Source of the DNA: Paenibacillus agri
GTDB taxonomy: Bacteria; Bacillota; Bacilli; Paenibacillales; Paenibacillaceae
Length of the DNA: 64,000 bases
Direction: 5' to 3'
NCBI RefSeq assembly: GCF_013359945.1
Contig: NZ_JABWCS010000215.1
Span: 1-64,000 of the forward strand
The translations under genes and the position numbers were made by a program. Positions 51,529-59,815 of this stretch are shown piece after piece (the first letter of the stretch is position 1; each line of letters begins with the position of its first letter). Under the pieces are notes generated by a model that did no database searches, had not been told where the DNA came from, and saw only the letters and a program-made list of their open reading frames with translations.

Positions 51529-52200
51529 ATGAGGAAACACAATCACGGAGCAGAGCTTCTGCTGCGGTTGACAGTCATTTTGTTAGGAACATTGCTGCTT
51601 GCATTTACGTATTATCACATTAATTATCAGAACCATTTGACCGAGGGCGGGTTCGTAGGATTATCGCTGCTTGGTAAATATGTATTGGGCATTTCGCCTT
51701 CACTTTCTATTTTGATCCTAGACATACCAGTACTTCTGATTGCCTGGTTCTTCAAAGGAAAAGCGTTTGTCTTGAACACATGTGTCTCTGTAGGAGCGTT
51801 CACTCTCTTCTACGGACTGATGGAGCATTACTCCGGATGGGTCATCAATCTGCATGATAATTTGCCGGTTGCGGCTCTGTTATCAGGAGTACTGACAGGT
51901 CTGGGAGCTGGAATGGTGCTTCGCGCAGGCGGGGCGAGCGGCGGTGACGATATTTTGTCGCTGCTGATCAGTGAATGGAAAGGAATTAAAGTTGGCACCG
52001 TATTTATTCTGATGGATGTTATCGTGCTGGCACTATCCCTCTTCTATATGCCATTGAAAGAGACGCTATACACGGTTATGGCTGTCGTTGTGGCAGGTTA
52101 TGTAATTACCTTTACAACCTCTCTGGGCAAAGGAAAGCTGGCGAAAGCGCCAAAGCCGAAATTGCCAACACCGCTGGGCAACCCCCAGAATGTGCGATAA
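51529..52200 (+). CDS. YitT-family membrane protein
   Basis: 223 residues, ATG after AAGGGGAGA. Five to six membrane helices (LTVILLGTLLLAFTYYHI; ILILDIPVLLIAWFF; VAALLSGVLTGLGAGMVL). The signature GMVLRAGGASGGDDIL is of the YitT/DUF161 family. It lacks the C-terminal cytoplasmic DUF2179 domain of full-length members and ends with a Lys/Pro tail (KAPKPKLPTPLG). Function unknown; expressed behind a long leader that may regulate it. Confidence 0.85.
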   Translation: MRKHNHGAELLLRLTVILLGTLLLAFTYYHINYQNHLTEGGFVGLSLLGKYVLGISPSLSILILDIPVLLIAWFFKGKAFVLNTCVSVGAFTLFYGLMEHYSGWVINLHDNLPVAALLSGVLTGLGAGMVLRAGGASGGDDILSLLISEWKGIKVGTVFILMDVIVLALSLFYMPLKETLYTVMAVVVAGYVITFTTSLGKGKLAKAPKPKLPTPLGNPQNVR

Positions 52201-52256
52201 TTGGAATGCAAGGCTGAATCATCAGCTAGCTATGGATATAGACTTATTAGTGAGAG

Positions 52257-52285
52257 ACCGGTCAGAATTTCTGGCCGGTTTTTTG
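52257..52285 (+). terminator. terminator of the yitT-family gene
   Basis: ACCGGTCAG/CTGGCCGGT with a 5-nt loop and six T. Confidence 0.88.
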
Positions 52286-52548
52286 CTCGTGATAGGTTAC
52301 TAGTTCAGCGACTTCTACAGAAATCTGGACTGATCAAAGCCAATAGTAAGTAAACTTTCATGACTCATACGAGCGTTGTATTTTCACATAAAAGGCTGCT
52401 TATTCTTTCTGCTTTTTTCGCGCTCTTTTTCCTAGCGACCTCCGACATAACACCTGATTCCTTGATCGACCAGTCTATTCCATATGTATGTTTATCCAGA
52501 TTTAGGGGAACATAACAAGGAATTTAGTGGAAAGACGAGGTGTGCAGT

Positions 52549-54099
52549 ATGGACAATCTCACGGATAACACAGGAGGAACGGATTATACAAGCCAGCTTG
52601 AGCCCGTTTCTTCCGCTATCCCTGTTCACGTTCAAGCTGCAGTTCAACAGCTGAAGGACGGTTATTTTCAACGTGTCGATGATCTCTACGTCCGTTATAA
52701 CAACGTCAGTTCGGCGCCATCCGCCCTTATTTATATCCATACCATCGTGGACCCATCCATCTTGGAACGAGATCTCCTTCCGTATTTGAATCAGGCGGTC
52801 GAACATTCGGACGCAGGCAAGAAGTTGTTCGATCGGTTGAAGCAGTACATTCCGATTGGACAAATCGATCATACAACCGACATGGCTTATGTCGCCTACA
52901 TGCTTCTGCAAGGCCAGGTGGTTCTCTTTATCGAAGGAGAAGCCAACGCATATCTGTTCCAAACGAAGCTCATTTACCAGCGGGCCATCGATGAGCCATC
53001 TACAGAACCGAGCACCTCTGGCGCCAAGGAAGGCTTTAACGAAAGCCTGGATACTAGTATGGCTCTCTTGCGCCAGCGCATCCGTTCCCCTTTGTTCAAG
53101 AACAAGAAATATACAATCGGCAGTTTGACCCAAACGCGCGTAGTTATCGCCTATATAGAGAGCGTGTCTAATCCGGCAGTTATCAAAGAGATCGAGAGGC
53201 GGATCGGGTCCGTTGAGCTCGATGCCCTTCAGTCTAGCCATCAGTTGCTTGAATTTATCCAGGATCAGCGGTATACCTTGTTTCCGCTTATCGCCAAGAC
53301 CGAGCGCACGGATCGAATCGTCCAGCACCTGCTGAACGGAGGATTCGCAATTATCGTGGACGGTACATCCTCTACGCTCTATGGACCGATCAATTTCCTG
53401 GAGCTGCTCCATGCGCCGGAAGACCATAATTTCTCAACTTGGGCGGGTACGTTTTTTCGGATGCTACGGTTTACAGCGATGTTGATTACAATCTTTATGC
53501 CTTCGCTTTACGTCGCCTTGAGCAGTTTTCATCCCGACTTGCTTCCGACCTTTCTGACCTACAGCATCATTGCTGGCCGGGAACGAGTCCCGTTCCCTTC
53601 CATTGTCGAAGTGCTTCTTATGGAAGGCACCTTCGAACTCCTTCGGGAAGCCGGCATTCGACTTCCCAAAATCGTCGGCAGCACCATAAGCATCGTCGGG
53701 GCATTGGTTATCGGGGAATCTGCCGTAAACGCAGGCATCATCAGTCCGCAGATGGTGATCATCGTATCGATCACTGCCATTTGCTCGTTCACGATTCCTA
53801 ATTACAGCCTGGGGGTCGGTCTTCGCTTGATCCGGTTCATTTTTATTATGCTGGCAGGCACTTTGGGGTTTTTCGGCATCGTATTTTGCATGATGTTCTT
53901 ATACCTGCATTTAACCGGTCTCAGATCAGTAGGCGTGCCTTACTTGACGCCGGTGGCGCCTTTTCGGAGAAAAGAAATGAGGGACTCGCTCCTGCGCTAC
54001 CCGGCTCCCAAGTTGAACACCTATTCTGAGTTTCTCGCGGAAGATGTTAACCGGCTCCGATTCCCCGAACCCGCACCAACACCAAATGACAGGAAGTGA
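52549..54099 (+). CDS. spore germination receptor subunit A (GerKA type)
   Basis: 516 residues. ATG 52549 follows GAGGTG at 6 nt. The N-terminal cytoplasmic half (IHTIVDPSILERDLLPYLNQ; GQVVLFIEGEANAYLFQTK) and a membrane half with about five helices (FFRMLRFTAMLITIFMPSLY; PFPSIVEVLLMEGTFELLRE; AGIISPQMVIIVSITAICSF; FIFIMLAGTLGFFGIVFCMM) match the GerA family. With the next two genes it forms a germinant receptor in the spore inner membrane. Made in the forespore in known relatives, but I found no convincing sigma-G promoter in 52286-52548, which otherwise holds nothing clear. Confidence 0.93.
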   Translation: MDNLTDNTGGTDYTSQLEPVSSAIPVHVQAAVQQLKDGYFQRVDDLYVRYNNVSSAPSALIYIHTIVDPSILERDLLPYLNQAVEHSDAGKKLFDRLKQYIPIGQIDHTTDMAYVAYMLLQGQVVLFIEGEANAYLFQTKLIYQRAIDEPSTEPSTSGAKEGFNESLDTSMALLRQRIRSPLFKNKKYTIGSLTQTRVVIAYIESVSNPAVIKEIERRIGSVELDALQSSHQLLEFIQDQRYTLFPLIAKTERTDRIVQHLLNGGFAIIVDGTSSTLYGPINFLELLHAPEDHNFSTWAGTFFRMLRFTAMLITIFMPSLYVALSSFHPDLLPTFLTYSIIAGRERVPFPSIVEVLLMEGTFELLREAGIRLPKIVGSTISIVGALVIGESAVNAGIISPQMVIIVSITAICSFTIPNYSLGVGLRLIRFIFIMLAGTLGFFGIVFCMMFLYLHLTGLRSVGVPYLTPVAPFRRKEMRDSLLRYPAPKLNTYSEFLAEDVNRLRFPEPAPTPNDRK

Positions 54100-54104
54100 A
54101 CAGA

Positions 54105-55232
54105 ATGGACCTTTCGGAGAAAATAACCCCTTTGCAGGTAGCAGGCCTGATCGCACTGCTTGTCGCAACCCAGAACCATGTATTCGCACCTGCGATCATG
54201 GCCCGCTTCGCCCATGAGGACATATGGATTTCGTCCTTGCTGTCAGCCGCGGGCGCTTTCCTCTTTTGCGTATATGCGGTTTGGCTGGCCGGTCAATTCC
54301 CGAATCTAACGCTGATTCAATTTCTGTCCGTCTTGCTCGGCCGCTGGATCGGAAAAGCCATTGGCATCTTATACTTGGGATACTTTATTTGCCTGACGGT
54401 GATTTATGTTCAAATGCTGGCAACTTCCTTTAAGACACTCTTCCTGCCGATGACGCCTCTCATTGTGTTCGTCGTTCTCATCGTTTTGTTTTGTATTTAT
54501 GGGGCGGCTCAAGGGATGAGCGTATTAGGCAAAATGAGCACGTTGGTCATTCTGGCGCTTCTTTTAGCAATGCTGCTTTTGATCGCAGGCACGCTTCCAA
54601 GCGTTGAGATGAGCAATTTCCTGCCTATCCGTCAATCCACTTGGTTCAATATCTTTCATGCCTCCTTGTTCAACCTGGCTTCTTTCACTCAGAGCATTGT
54701 CGTTACGATGCTGTTTGCGTTTGTTCAGCCTGACAAGATGAAGTATGCGAAGAAGTACGTGATCTGGGGTAGCATGCTCACGTTCGTCGTAACCAGCTTG
54801 CTCGTGATCGAGGTAAACGGCGCTTTCTCCCCGAATCAATTGGAAATGCTGACGTTTCCGACAGTTGAGCTCATCACCTTGTTCAATTTCGGCACCTTCT
54901 TCGAGCGGGTTGAGTCGATATTTGTATCGGTATGGGGAGCCGCGATGTTTCTGGTCATCGGCATGCTGTTCACAAGCTGCTTGATTATCATCCGGCACTT
55001 GCTCGGCCGGTCCGGCCGATCCGCGTCTAAGCGGTTTTCGCTTCTATTCGGTGCAGCCGTTCTTTTACTATGCTTGTACTATGTGCCAAATACGCAGAAG
55101 CTTTCCTATTTCATGTTGCATTATTGGACCTACTTGTCGCTGGTATTCCAGGTCGGGATCCCGCTTCTGCTTGGATTGGCCTGTTTGGTTGCCAGAGGGA
55201 GAATGTCACATGCGGACAATACGGATGCTTAA
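54105..55232 (+). CDS. spore germination receptor subunit B (GerKB type)
   Basis: 375 residues, ATG 54105 behind AGGAAG; a GTG at 54096 that overlaps the previous stop (GTGA) is too close to that site. Ten helices of the amino-acid/polyamine transporter-like GerB family, starting ITPLQVAGLIALLVATQNHV. This subunit carries the ligand-specificity pocket in GerA-type receptors. Tight spacing and overlap with both neighbours. Confidence 0.93.
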   Translation: MDLSEKITPLQVAGLIALLVATQNHVFAPAIMARFAHEDIWISSLLSAAGAFLFCVYAVWLAGQFPNLTLIQFLSVLLGRWIGKAIGILYLGYFICLTVIYVQMLATSFKTLFLPMTPLIVFVVLIVLFCIYGAAQGMSVLGKMSTLVILALLLAMLLLIAGTLPSVEMSNFLPIRQSTWFNIFHASLFNLASFTQSIVVTMLFAFVQPDKMKYAKKYVIWGSMLTFVVTSLLVIEVNGAFSPNQLEMLTFPTVELITLFNFGTFFERVESIFVSVWGAAMFLVIGMLFTSCLIIIRHLLGRSGRSASKRFSLLFGAAVLLLCLYYVPNTQKLSYFMLHYWTYLSLVFQVGIPLLLGLACLVARGRMSHADNTDA

Positions 55233-56382
55233 AATTGCGCTGCTGATGTGCGGATGCCTGCTCATGGCCGGCTGCTGGGACCGTAGGGAGGTTAATGAAA
55301 CCGTATTTCTGACGGCTTTATCGGTCGATAAAGGGAGCCGCCAGAAATACGAGGTCACCTTCCAATGGGCGAATCCGGAGACCTTCTCTCAGTTTCCCTC
55401 CGATATCACCAAGCAGCCGATCACGGTCTTCACCATCGAAGGAGACTCGATCGAGGAGGCAGCGGGTAAGCTGACCGAGATCTCCTCGAGATCGCCGAAC
55501 TATTCGCATTTGGAAGCTGTCGTAATCGGGGATGAGGTTGCGCGAGAGGGCATTCACGAGATTCTCGATAAGGTCGGAAGAACCTTTCAAATCCGTCGGA
55601 CCAAGTTCCTGCTGGTGGCCGAGAATAAAGGAAAAGACTTGCTTCAAGCCAAAACTCTCTTCTCCATCCCTGCTTTCGATTTAAGTGAGGTGCTCTTGAG
55701 CAGTAATCGGGCCTCGTCGTATGTTCAGGTGAACTATAATGAATTCATGCAACTCTATAAGGCTGCAGAGTCAACCTCGTTCCTGCCCACTTTGCATGCC
55801 GTCTCCACCAAGGAAGACCGGCCATCAGACGAAGGTGTCCAGAATACGCTTCTTAAGGTCAAAGGAATGACATTCTTTCAAGGCGACCGCGCCGTTTATC
55901 GGCTCAATGGCCAACAAACGAAAATGTGGTTATGCGTTCGGGGAAAACTCCGTAAGGGCACGCCCCTTCTTTGGAAAGAAGACTCCCATACGCTGGCAAC
56001 CTTCAAAACCATGACGCAGTCGAGCAAGTTCGACTTAAAGGGAAACGCTGCCTCTGTTTCCGCCGAGATCGACATCCATGTCACGGTCAGCACAGACGAG
56101 ATCTATGATAACGTGACCGCGAAAGGCGAGCAGGATGTTGAGAACATGAAAGCTGGCTTAGAAGAGACGTTAGAGCGTGAGATCAGCCAGTTAATCGCGA
56201 AAACACAGCAGAGCAAAAGAGATATATTCTTATTTGGACGAGAGATTCGTACCCGGTATCCATGGAAATGGAAGCAGTTGAAGGAGGAATGGGGGGATAC
56301 GTATTCATCGCTTGAGATTAAGGTGAACGTACATGTCAAGATTGTCAATTCAGGCATGCTGACGCGCAATGCGCTGGATTAG
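55210..56382 (+). CDS. spore germination receptor lipoprotein (Ger(x)C type)
   Basis: 390 residues. The ATG lies inside the end of the B-subunit gene (23-bp overlap) after GAGGGAG. Lipoprotein signal LLMCGCLLMAGCWDRREVNE (lipobox M-A-G-C) with the WDRREV motif characteristic of GerC proteins, followed by three alpha/beta domains (ITVFTIEGDSIEEAAGKLTE; LLVAENKGKDLLQAK). Completes the receptor. The germinant is unknown. Confidence 0.94.
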   Translation: MRTIRMLKIALLMCGCLLMAGCWDRREVNETVFLTALSVDKGSRQKYEVTFQWANPETFSQFPSDITKQPITVFTIEGDSIEEAAGKLTEISSRSPNYSHLEAVVIGDEVAREGIHEILDKVGRTFQIRRTKFLLVAENKGKDLLQAKTLFSIPAFDLSEVLLSSNRASSYVQVNYNEFMQLYKAAESTSFLPTLHAVSTKEDRPSDEGVQNTLLKVKGMTFFQGDRAVYRLNGQQTKMWLCVRGKLRKGTPLLWKEDSHTLATFKTMTQSSKFDLKGNAASVSAEIDIHVTVSTDEIYDNVTAKGEQDVENMKAGLEETLEREISQLIAKTQQSKRDIFLFGREIRTRYPWKWKQLKEEWGDTYSSLEIKVNVHVKIVNSGMLTRNALD

Positions 56383-56453
56383 GAAGAAGGCAGCATCCTC
56401 GGTGGCCTCGGTAATCTGCTGGACGGCCGGTAAGAAAGTCTGTGAAGCTGTGT

Positions 56454-57080
56454 TTATGTTGAAAAAGCGGCCTTACCGGGGGATTTCCGGTGAGGTCGCT
56501 CTTTTGTTCTTTCGTTATTGATGGAGGCAATCGTTTCAAATACCCATGAATACGCAGCCTTGATGTTCGTACTATTCACTATGTCAAGTGTAATCCCCCA
56601 ATCCTGACGCGCCATGACTGGTGGATCTCCGCCGGGTTGATCTTCAGGGTGCAGCAGAAAGCCTGAAATATACATATGAGGATTTATGTCTGCAAAAGTG
56701 CCGTATTCCACATCCTCGAGAGTAAAAAAGGCGGCGGGCTGCTTGGATTCCACGAAAAAGATGGGCAGCCTCGTCTCCCCGTACATTTTCGCATATTGGC
56801 CTTCGGCGGCTTCGCGAAGATGCTCCTTCATAATAAAGACGGCGTCGTAATGGGACGCAAGCTCAGCCCCTCTTTTCAAATCCTCAAAAGTAATCTCAGT
56901 GAAGGTCACATGCTTTTCTCTCACGATCGGCGGATCGCCAATGACCGCCAGATTTAAGCTTTGTCCTCTGTATAGCGATGTATCATCCGATTGCTGAATC
57001 ATCTCAAACGTACAGCCAGCCAGCAGCACAACCAGCGATGCCAAGAACAGTATAAGTTTACTTGCTTTCATTGCATTCAT
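56454..57080 (-). CDS. lipoprotein of unknown function
   Basis: 208 residues. Signal LILFLASLVVLLAGCTFEM gives a lipobox L-A-G-C. The mature part (SLNLAVIGDPPIVREKHVTF; EDLKRGAELASHYDAVFIMK) suggests an alpha/beta receptor-like domain. The last ~20 codons, rich in Lys/Arg/Pro, are read through the terminator hairpin of the convergent ger operon, so the original end may have been extended. It faces the ger operon and is divergent from the Bce regulator. Confidence 0.7.
   Translation of the reverse strand: MNAMKASKLILFLASLVVLLAGCTFEMIQQSDDTSLYRGQSLNLAVIGDPPIVREKHVTFTEITFEDLKRGAELASHYDAVFIMKEHLREAAEGQYAKMYGETRLPIFFVESKQPAAFFTLEDVEYGTFADINPHMYISGFLLHPEDQPGGDPPVMARQDWGITLDIVNSTNIKAAYSWVFETIASINNERTKERPHRKSPGKAAFST
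56466..56505 (+). terminator. terminator of the ger operon
   Basis: AGCGGCCTTACCGG/CCGGTGAGGTCGCT stem and 7-nt loop, then CTTTTG. It overlaps the 3' end of the convergent lipoprotein gene. Confidence 0.75.
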
Positions 57081-57269
57081 ATCCCTAAAGCTCCAATCCA
57101 GTTATTGTTGAAACGATATTCCATTATTTTACTTATGGTTATAGGATACCATAGAATGTAATTGCACCGTATACTAAAGAGCTGAATTTGACGTACGTCC
57201 CTGGTGCTGTATATATTAGTTGGCAGACCCCCGGTCAAGAGGTCTGGGTCATTGGAGGCGCAAATTAGA

Positions 57270-57971
57270 ATGTTTAAAATATTCATTATTGAGGATGATC
57301 AGGGCCTGGTGTCGTTGCTCCAGGACTACTTGCATAAATTCGGTTATGAGACACAGGCCGTGCATAATTTCGAGACGGTGCGCGAGCAGTTTGAGGCGTT
57401 CGCTCCGCATCTGGTGCTGTTGGATGTCAACCTGCCTAAATTCGACGGGTATTACTGGTGCCGCCAGATTCGTGGCATCTCTACCTGCCCGATTTTGTTC
57501 ATTTCGGCAAGAGCGGGCAAGATGGATCAGGTGATGGCACTGGAGAACGGTGCGGATGACTATATTACGAAACCCTTCGATTATGAGATTGCTATGGCCA
57601 AAATCAAAAGTCAGCTCCGGCGCGCCTACGGTACTTTCGCGGGCAACTTTAATGAACGGAGTCTTACCGTTTCCGGACTGACGCTGGATGTGGAACGGCT
57701 GGTGCTGTCCCGGGGCAACGATCGGACGGATCTCAGTCATACGGAGGTCAAGATTTTGGACGAGCTGATGCAAAAAGCCGGGGCCATCGTCACCCGTGAC
57801 CGCCTGCTTGAGAAGATATGGGATGATCAGGTGTTTGTCGATGACAACACGCTTAACGTCTACGTTACCAGGGTCCGTAAAAAACTAGCGGCGCTGGAGA
57901 TCCATGACGGTCTGCAGACCGTGCGGGGTCAAGGCTACCGGCTGACACCGAACTGGGGGGATGGGGAGTGA
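57270..57971 (+). CDS. BceR-type OmpR response regulator
   Basis: 233 residues. Receiver domain FIIEDD with phospho-acceptor Asp in LVLLDVNLPKFDGYYWC and Lys in YITKPFDYEIAMAKI. The winged-helix DNA-binding domain ends RVRKKLAALEIHDGLQTVRG. The residues around KPFDYEIAMAKI are characteristic of BceR/GraR-like regulators. Start ATG 57270 was set by homology; TTGGAGGCG lies 14 nt upstream, rather far. It should bind the TTACA-N4-TGTAA site in front of bceA. Confidence 0.9.
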   Translation: MFKIFIIEDDQGLVSLLQDYLHKFGYETQAVHNFETVREQFEAFAPHLVLLDVNLPKFDGYYWCRQIRGISTCPILFISARAGKMDQVMALENGADDYITKPFDYEIAMAKIKSQLRRAYGTFAGNFNERSLTVSGLTLDVERLVLSRGNDRTDLSHTEVKILDELMQKAGAIVTRDRLLEKIWDDQVFVDDNTLNVYVTRVRKKLAALEIHDGLQTVRGQGYRLTPNWGDGE

Positions 57972-58939
57972 AACTATTTTTACGGGAGCAAAAGACATTA
58001 ATCCTCGTATATCTGACCCAGCTAGCTGTCATTACACTGGTTTACAGACTGGATGGAGGTAGCGCGGTCAGTGTTAGTCTATATGCTGATATCCTCAGCA
58101 CTTGTCTGCTGATTGCCTACCTCGGTTTCCGTTACATCTCCAACCGTACCTTCTACGAACGGATGACGGCACGGCCTTCCACGCTGGACGAGACAGGTGG
58201 CCCGTCGCAGGATACGCCGCTGGCTGAGAGCTTGCGCGGGCTGTTAACCCATCAATTCCGCCTCTATAAAAATGATCTGCACAGCTACCGCCACAAGCTG
58301 GAGGAGCATATTCATTTCATCAATCAATGGGTTCATGGCATGAAGACCCCGTTGTCCGTCATTCATCTGATCATTCAAGACAAGGATGGGCCCCCTTTCA
58401 CGGCGATTGGAGACGAGCTTGATCGTCTGAAGAAAGGACTGGAGACCGTGCTATATACAGCAAGACTGGATACGTTCGAGCATGATTTCTATGTGGAGCG
58501 GTTGGAACTGCAGACAGTCCTGCGGCGGATTACTTCAGAGCAGAAGCGACTGTTCATTCGTAGCCGTGTATATCCCTCTATTATGGTAGAGGACAATATT
58601 GTTGTGACTTCGGATGAGAAATGGCTGTCCTTTGTCCTGACCCAAATCATTACAAATGCTGTCCGGTACACAGTAAAAGAGGGCGCAGTCATTCATTTAA
58701 CAGGCTATATACTGAATAATAGGGTAGTATTGGATATACGTGATGAAGGGGTAGGCATTCCGCCGGGCGATCTGCCGCGGGTGTTTGACCCTTATTTTAC
58801 TGGCGTAAATGGCCGGAATTTTCAGGAATCCACCGGGATGGGGCTATACCTGGTTAAGCAGATTTGTACCAAGCTCGGTCATGAGGTCAGCATCAATTCA
58901 GAGGTAGGGAAAGGCTCAACGGTACGGATTGTATTCTAA
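57968..58939 (+). CDS. BceS-type intramembrane-sensing histidine kinase
   Basis: 323 residues, GTG overlapping the regulator stop. Two close membrane helices near the N-terminus (LILVYLTQLAVITLVY; YADILSTCLLIAYLGFRYI) with almost no extracellular loop, the mark of kinases that sense through a partner ABC transporter. H-box FINQWVHGMKTPLSVIHL, N box TQIITNAVRYTV, G boxes DIRDEGVGIPPGDLPRVFDP and STGMGLYLVKQ. Paired with the BceAB genes downstream. Confidence 0.93.
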   Translation: MKLFLREQKTLILVYLTQLAVITLVYRLDGGSAVSVSLYADILSTCLLIAYLGFRYISNRTFYERMTARPSTLDETGGPSQDTPLAESLRGLLTHQFRLYKNDLHSYRHKLEEHIHFINQWVHGMKTPLSVIHLIIQDKDGPPFTAIGDELDRLKKGLETVLYTARLDTFEHDFYVERLELQTVLRRITSEQKRLFIRSRVYPSIMVEDNIVVTSDEKWLSFVLTQIITNAVRYTVKEGAVIHLTGYILNNRVVLDIRDEGVGIPPGDLPRVFDPYFTGVNGRNFQESTGMGLYLVKQICTKLGHEVSINSEVGKGSTVRIVF

Positions 58940-58944
58940 CCACC

Positions 58945-58958
58945 TTACAATTGTGTAA
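58945..58958. promoter_or_regulatory. BceR-type operator
   Basis: TTACA-ATTG-TGTAA fits the TNACA-N4-TGTAA pattern known for BceR-like regulators exactly. It lies between bceS and bceA, about 45 bp upstream of a TATAAT at 59004-59009. Confidence 0.75.
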
Positions 58959-59044
58959 GGTAACTGTAAGTTTCACAAATAGCTGGCGCCTGAGAGGTGT
59001 TTGTATAATAGAAGCATTCCAGGCCACGGAAGGAGCGGCGGCAC

Positions 59045-59815
59045 TTGCCCATACTTGAAGTCAATAATTTATCCAAAATTTATGAGGGCCAAGTGTCCAC
59101 GCAAGCGCTGAATCATATCCGGTTTGCTGTGGAAAAGGGTGAATTCGTCGGTATTATGGGCCCTTCAGGAAGCGGGAAAACGACCCTGCTGAACGTCATC
59201 GCCACCATCGATCAACCGACCTCCGGTGAGATTTCGATTGGTGGACGAGACCCTAATCTGCTCAGCAGACAAGAGAAGGCCTTGTTCCGCCGTCATGAGC
59301 TGGGTTTTGTATTCCAACAGTTCAATCTGCTCGACACGCTCACCGTGGAAGAGAACATCATTTTGCCGTTGACACTGGCCGGTGTCTCTGTTCCAGAGAT
59401 GGAAAGTAGGCTGCTACAGGTATCAGAAGCGCTTGGCATTGGGCATTTGCTCAAGAAGCGGACGTACGAAATTTCCGGCGGGCAAATGCAGCGGACGGCG
59501 ATCGCCCGTGCTATGATCCACCGGCCTGCGCTGATTCTGGCCGACGAGCCTACAGGCAATCTGGACTCCACAACATCGGGCGAAGTGATGGGTATGCTGG
59601 AGCAGATCAATGCTTCGGAGGGAGCGACGGTGCTGATGGCTACACATGATGCCGTGGCTGCGAGCTTTTGTCACAGGGTGATTTTTATCAAAGACGGGCG
59701 GTTCCACAGTGAGATGTACAGGGGCAGCAGCCGAGCCGCCTTCTTTCAGAATATCATTGATATGCTGTCGCTTCTGGGAGGCGCGGGCCATGACCTTTCG
59801 GCAGTTCGCTTATAG
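59045..59815 (+). CDS. BceA-type ABC ATPase
   Basis: 256 residues, TTG start after GGAAGGAG. Walker A MGPSGSGKTTLLN, Q-loop VFQQFNLLDTL, signature ISGGQMQRTAIARAM, Walker B LILADEPTGNLD and H-loop MATHDAVAA. It drives a BceAB complex that frees cell-wall lipid intermediates from peptide antibiotics such as bacitracin. Its end overlaps the permease gene by 26 bp. Confidence 0.94.
   Translation: MPILEVNNLSKIYEGQVSTQALNHIRFAVEKGEFVGIMGPSGSGKTTLLNVIATIDQPTSGEISIGGRDPNLLSRQEKALFRRHELGFVFQQFNLLDTLTVEENIILPLTLAGVSVPEMESRLLQVSEALGIGHLLKKRTYEISGGQMQRTAIARAMIHRPALILADEPTGNLDSTTSGEVMGMLEQINASEGATVLMATHDAVAASFCHRVIFIKDGRFHSEMYRGSSRAAFFQNIIDMLSLLGGAGHDLSAVRL

Noticed and set aside
52486..52517. GTATG ... 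CATAACA as a sigma-G promoter for the ger operon.
   Set aside because: The spacer is 20 bp instead of about 18, and the -10 lacks the conserved T.
52492..53427. 311-codon minus-strand frame opposite the gerKA-type gene.
   Set aside because: Shadow of a conserved germination gene; no start signals.
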